A DNA stretch of 64,000 nt from Enterobacter sp. R4-368 (GTDB taxonomy: Bacteria > Pseudomonadota > Gammaproteobacteria > Enterobacterales > Enterobacteriaceae). A program made the position numbers and the translations under genes. The number at the start of each line of letters is the position of its first letter. The stretch's first letter is position 1. Below are positions 63,751-64,000 of this stretch, piece by piece. The stretch is from NCBI RefSeq assembly GCF_000410515.1, contig NC_021500.1, forward strand, positions 3,782,001 through 3,846,000, in the 5' to 3' direction. A model generated the notes under the pieces. That model saw nothing but the letters and a program-made list of their open reading frames with translations, made no database searches and was not told the DNA's origin.

Positions 63751-63790
63751 ATAAAACAAAACCAGGCGAGATTATAGCCTGGTTTGTTGT
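63751..63790 (-). terminator. araD terminator hairpin overlapping the polB promoter
   Basis: On the minus strand AAACCAGGC/GCCTGGTTT forms a 9-bp stem followed by TTGTTTT, placed 23 bases after the araD stop. The loop contains a perfect TATAAT (63776-63771), which could be the polB -10 element. Termination of ara transcripts and polB initiation may therefore share this sequence. Confidence 0.75.
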
Positions 63791-63796
63791 TGGGTG

Positions 63797-63812
63797 CTGT
63801 GGTTTTATACAG
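63797..63812 (-). promoter_or_regulatory. LexA box of polB (SOS operator)
   Basis: CTGTATAAAACCACAG contains the LexA core CTG-N10-CAG with the extended CTGT/ACAG ends. It lies directly after the araD stop and 58 bases before polB, as in E. coli, where polB (dinA) is LexA-repressed. Confidence 0.9.
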
Positions 63813-64000
63813 TCATTGGCCGTAGTAAGCCTTCGCGCCGTGCTTACGTAAATAGTGTTTATCCAGCAGCGTTTGTTGCATGGCGGGTAACTCAGGCGCG
63901 AGCTGACGGCAGAAAATACCCATATAGGCCACTTCTTCGAGCACGATGGCGTTATGTACCGCGTCATCTGCGCTTTTGCCCCACGCGAACGGGCCATGAG
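63813..64000 (-). CDS. araD: L-ribulose-5-phosphate 4-epimerase AraD (3' end only)
   Basis: The last 62 codons of a minus-strand gene are visible, from HGPFAWG to the C-terminal HGAKAYYGQ. AraD interconverts L-ribulose-5-phosphate and D-xylulose-5-phosphate at the end of arabinose breakdown. HGPFx[17 protein letters not shown] and [11 protein letters not shown] are typical of AraD/UlaF/SgbE. The position next to polB, as in E. coli araBAD-polB, selects AraD. The rest of the gene is outside the window. Confidence 0.92.
   Translation of the reverse strand, partial: HGPFAWGKSADDAVHNAIVLEEVAYMGIFCRQLAPELPAMQQTLLDKHYLRKHGAKAYYGQ

Overview
The window is an almost uninterrupted stretch of enterobacterial core chromosome. 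It corresponds to the Escherichia coli K-12 interval from radA through the thr operon (minute 100/0) to the start of araD. Gene order, protein lengths and many regulatory sites match the E. coli/Salmonella/Klebsiella/Enterobacter/Kosakonia group. The organism is therefore a member of Enterobacteriaceae, with core GC content visibly above 50 percent. The absence of the caiTABCDE/fixABCX block between carB and kefF, the missing yaaX, yaaI and yaaW, and an extra MHS-family transporter beside satP argue against E. coli itself and fit an Enterobacter/Kosakonia/Klebsiella-like genome. I cannot name the genus from the sequence alone.

Layout. 1-15927: radA (5' end outside the window), nadR, an AT-rich accessory LuxR-type regulator, ettA, slt, trpR with its operator, yjjX, gpmB, rob, creABCD, arcA with a long leader that carries yjjY on the opposite strand, and lasT. 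15928-27291: the thrLABC operon with its attenuator, yaaA, yaaJ, talB, mogA, an accessory MHS transporter and satP. 27292-41344: dnaK-dnaJ behind a sigma-32 promoter, nhaA-nhaR, rpsT, the ribF-ileS-lspA-fkpB-ispH cluster with rihC, and dapB. 41345-49740: carAB with PurR and ArgR sites, a small lipoprotein, kefFC and folA. 49741-64000: the lptD-surA-pdxA-rsmA-apaG-apaH cluster (minus strand), djlA (plus strand), rluA-rapA, SOS-controlled polB and the 3' end of araD.

Functions. The genes cover amino-acid and nucleotide precursor synthesis (thrABC, dapB, carAB, trpR control), cofactors (nadR, ribF, mogA, pdxA, folA, ispH), protein folding and envelope assembly (dnaKJ, djlA, fkpB, surA, lptD, lspA, slt), ion and pH homeostasis (nhaA/nhaR, kefF/kefC), translation and RNA modification (ettA, rpsT, ileS, rsmA, rluA, lasT), DNA repair (radA, polB) and global regulation (arcA, rob, creBC).

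I found no prophage, insertion sequence, CRISPR array, tRNA or rRNA, and no convincing undescribed multi-gene system. The points most worth a second look are the orphan LuxR regulator in its AT-rich pocket, the arcA leader with yjjY in antisense and an FNR site, a palindromic intergenic repeat before talB, a long inverted repeat before the accessory transporter, and the hairpin that carries a TATAAT box next to the LexA site of polB.
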